40,567 nucleotides of DNA, from NCBI GenBank assembly GCA_958422185.1, contig CATZNW010000026.1, forward strand, positions 1 to 40,567, written 5' to 3'. The notes under the pieces were generated by a model that did not search any database, was not told the origin of the DNA, and saw only the letters and a list, made by a program, of their open reading frames with translations. The position numbers and the translations under genes are program-made. Numbering within the stretch: position 1 is the stretch's first letter; the number at the start of each line of letters is the position of its first letter. This document shows, in pieces, positions 39,521 through 40,567 of the stretch. This stretch comes from an uncultured Clostridium sp. GTDB lineage: Bacteria; Bacillota; Clostridia; Oscillospirales; Acutalibacteraceae.

Positions 39521-40567
39521 ACGCTGAGCTCTGGGATAAGATGCACTATCTTTTCCGCGATTACAACGACCGTATGGTACACGTTGAGCTGCGGTATGGT
39601 TTTGAAATAGATATTGAGGCGCTTAAGACCGTTCTTATCTGCTTTTTTGAAAAGGCACCGGTGCTCCATTCTTCTTTTACAGACAATCATGTGCGCCCCT
39701 ACTGGACGGTGAACGACTATACCGTTGATGAAATTTTAACCGTAAAATCAGTGTCTGCCGATGAACTTGACCGTGAGATAGACGAATTTCTCACACAATG
39801 CATTCCGCCTGAGGCAAAGCTGCAAATGCAGGTTGCCGTGTTTAACTGCGGCGGCAGATCCGCCCTGTGTATCATTGAAAACCACATGTGCATGGACGGC
39901 GAAGATTTCAAGTATTTTATGAATGCACTTTGCAAAAACTACAACGATTATATAAACGGCATCTCAAGCCCCGTAGATCTTAAAACAGGCACCCGCTCCT
40001 ACGAATCTGTGTATGAAGATTTTTCTCCCGCAGAAAAACACATGGCGAAAAATCTGTTTCGCAATATAAACGCAAAAGACGATCACGCTTTTCCCTTAAC
40101 GCCGGATAATATACGCGACCGTTCGTTTATTGCACGCAGAACTTTAAGCGCAGATCTTTTTGACCCGATCAAAGCGGCGGGAAAAGCGCACGGCGCAACG
40201 ATAAACGATATGCTGACCGCTGCATATTTTCACAGCGTTTACGAACTTGCCGGGTTTGACAAAAATGAATCGGTATCCATTTCCTGCGCAATTGACCTTC
40301 GCAGGCATATAAAGGACAGTTCCGACACCGGCGTTACAAATCACACCGCATGGATGCAGTGCCGTGTGCCGCGCTGCGGAAAAGATATTTTTGAAACGCT
40401 TAAATTTACGGTTGAGAGTGTAAATCAGTTTAAAAGCGACCGCTTTATCGGCCTGCATGGCTTGCCGCTGCTTTCGCTCGGATACAAGATCCTGCCGCAG
40501 ACCGCGTCCGAGGAGATCGTCAAGATCGGCTATTCAAATCCGCTCATGGCAATGAGCAACATAGGTA
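39505..40567 (+). CDS. condensation-domain/PapA-like acyltransferase, partial at the window edge
   Basis: The frame is open to the end of the window (354 codons so far). It has the active-site motif HxxxDG of the chloramphenicol acetyltransferase/condensation superfamily in ENHMCMDGEDF (about residues 131-141). Later come SISCAIDLRRHI and SNPLMAMSNIG, which match the second half of PapA5/AATase-like stand-alone acyltransferases. It probably esterifies or amidates an acyl group onto an alcohol, sugar or lipid; the substrate is unknown. Translation starts with TTG at 39505, seven bases after GGAGGTGG, inside the preceding gene. Confidence 0.8.
   Translation, partial: MERRLNAELWDKMHYLFRDYNDRMVHVELRYGFEIDIEALKTVLICFFEKAPVLHSSFTDNHVRPYWTVNDYTVDEILTVKSVSADELDREIDEFLTQCIPPEAKLQMQVAVFNCGGRSALCIIENHMCMDGEDFKYFMNALCKNYNDYINGISSPVDLKTGTRSYESVYEDFSPAEKHMAKNLFRNINAKDDHAFPLTPDNIRDRSFIARRTLSADLFDPIKAAGKAHGATINDMLTAAYFHSVYELAGFDKNESVSISCAIDLRRHIKDSSDTGVTNHTAWMQCRVPRCGKDIFETLKFTVESVNQFKSDRFIGLHGLPLLSLGYKILPQTASEEIVKIGYSNPLMAMSNIG

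Noticed and set aside
1..40567. CRISPR arrays, insertion sequences, phage genes, tRNA genes
   Set aside because: No regularly spaced repeats, transposase or integrase motifs, or tRNA-like T-loop and acceptor pairings were seen.

Overview
The window looks like a chromosomal segment from a spore-forming Clostridia member, possibly Oscillospiraceae/Lachnospiraceae-like. The evidence is gpr and spoIIP next to a divergent rpsT, rpsF-ssb-rpsR, a clostridial-type 16S rRNA 5' end, an IspD/TarI-type enzyme paired with TarJ, and AGGAGG-type ribosome binding sites throughout. Taxonomy is inferred from gene content only.

Layout. 1-5.4 kb: the 5' end of a leftward rRNA operon with its promoter, spoIIP-gpr (leftward), then rpsT, a small membrane protein, a patatin-like lipase, a YbaK-type deacylase and a C-terminal gene remnant (rightward). 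5.5-10.6 kb: an accessory block with a redox or electrophile flavour. It holds an HxlR regulator with two matching operators, a tandem SnoaL-like protein, a three-gene operon (flavin/ferredoxin protein, zinc macrodomain, SirTM sirtuin), a GNAT acetyltransferase and an iron-sulfur flavoprotein. 10.7-16.3 kb: leftward trmL-nagA-dusB operon, a GPH sugar symporter and an MFS carrier. 16.4-19.4 kb: Fe-alcohol dehydrogenase, then TarI-TarJ (CDP-ribitol supply). 19.5-23.2 kb: a two-component operon with two uncharacterised membrane proteins, facing a convergent paralogue of the smaller one. 23.4-28.2 kb: rpsF-ssb-rpsR, a MATE exporter, pduL, a family 4 uracil-DNA glycosylase and a SpoIIQ-like M23 protein. 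28.3-33.9 kb: leftward radical SAM-pth-mfd. 34-38.4 kb: cyclase-sugar transferase-lacZ. 38.7 kb to the end: a membrane protein and a condensation-type acyltransferase that runs off the window.

The most notable system is the SirTM/macrodomain ADP-ribosylation operon. Its sirtuin has the class M active site (Asn121, Gln140) and its macrodomain has the zinc-type Cys/His loop. However, the lipoylated carrier (GcvH-L) and lipoate ligase genes that usually accompany SirTM are absent here, and a flavin plus two-[4Fe-4S] protein occupies the first position. Other points worth following are a ribosome binding site built into a terminator stem ahead of the SpoIIQ-like gene, a truncated paralogue of the two-component membrane protein 16 kb away, a frameshifted mini-gene, and several unexplained inverted repeats in front of tarI, pth, lacZ and the MATE gene. 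I saw no CRISPR arrays, insertion sequences or tRNA genes.
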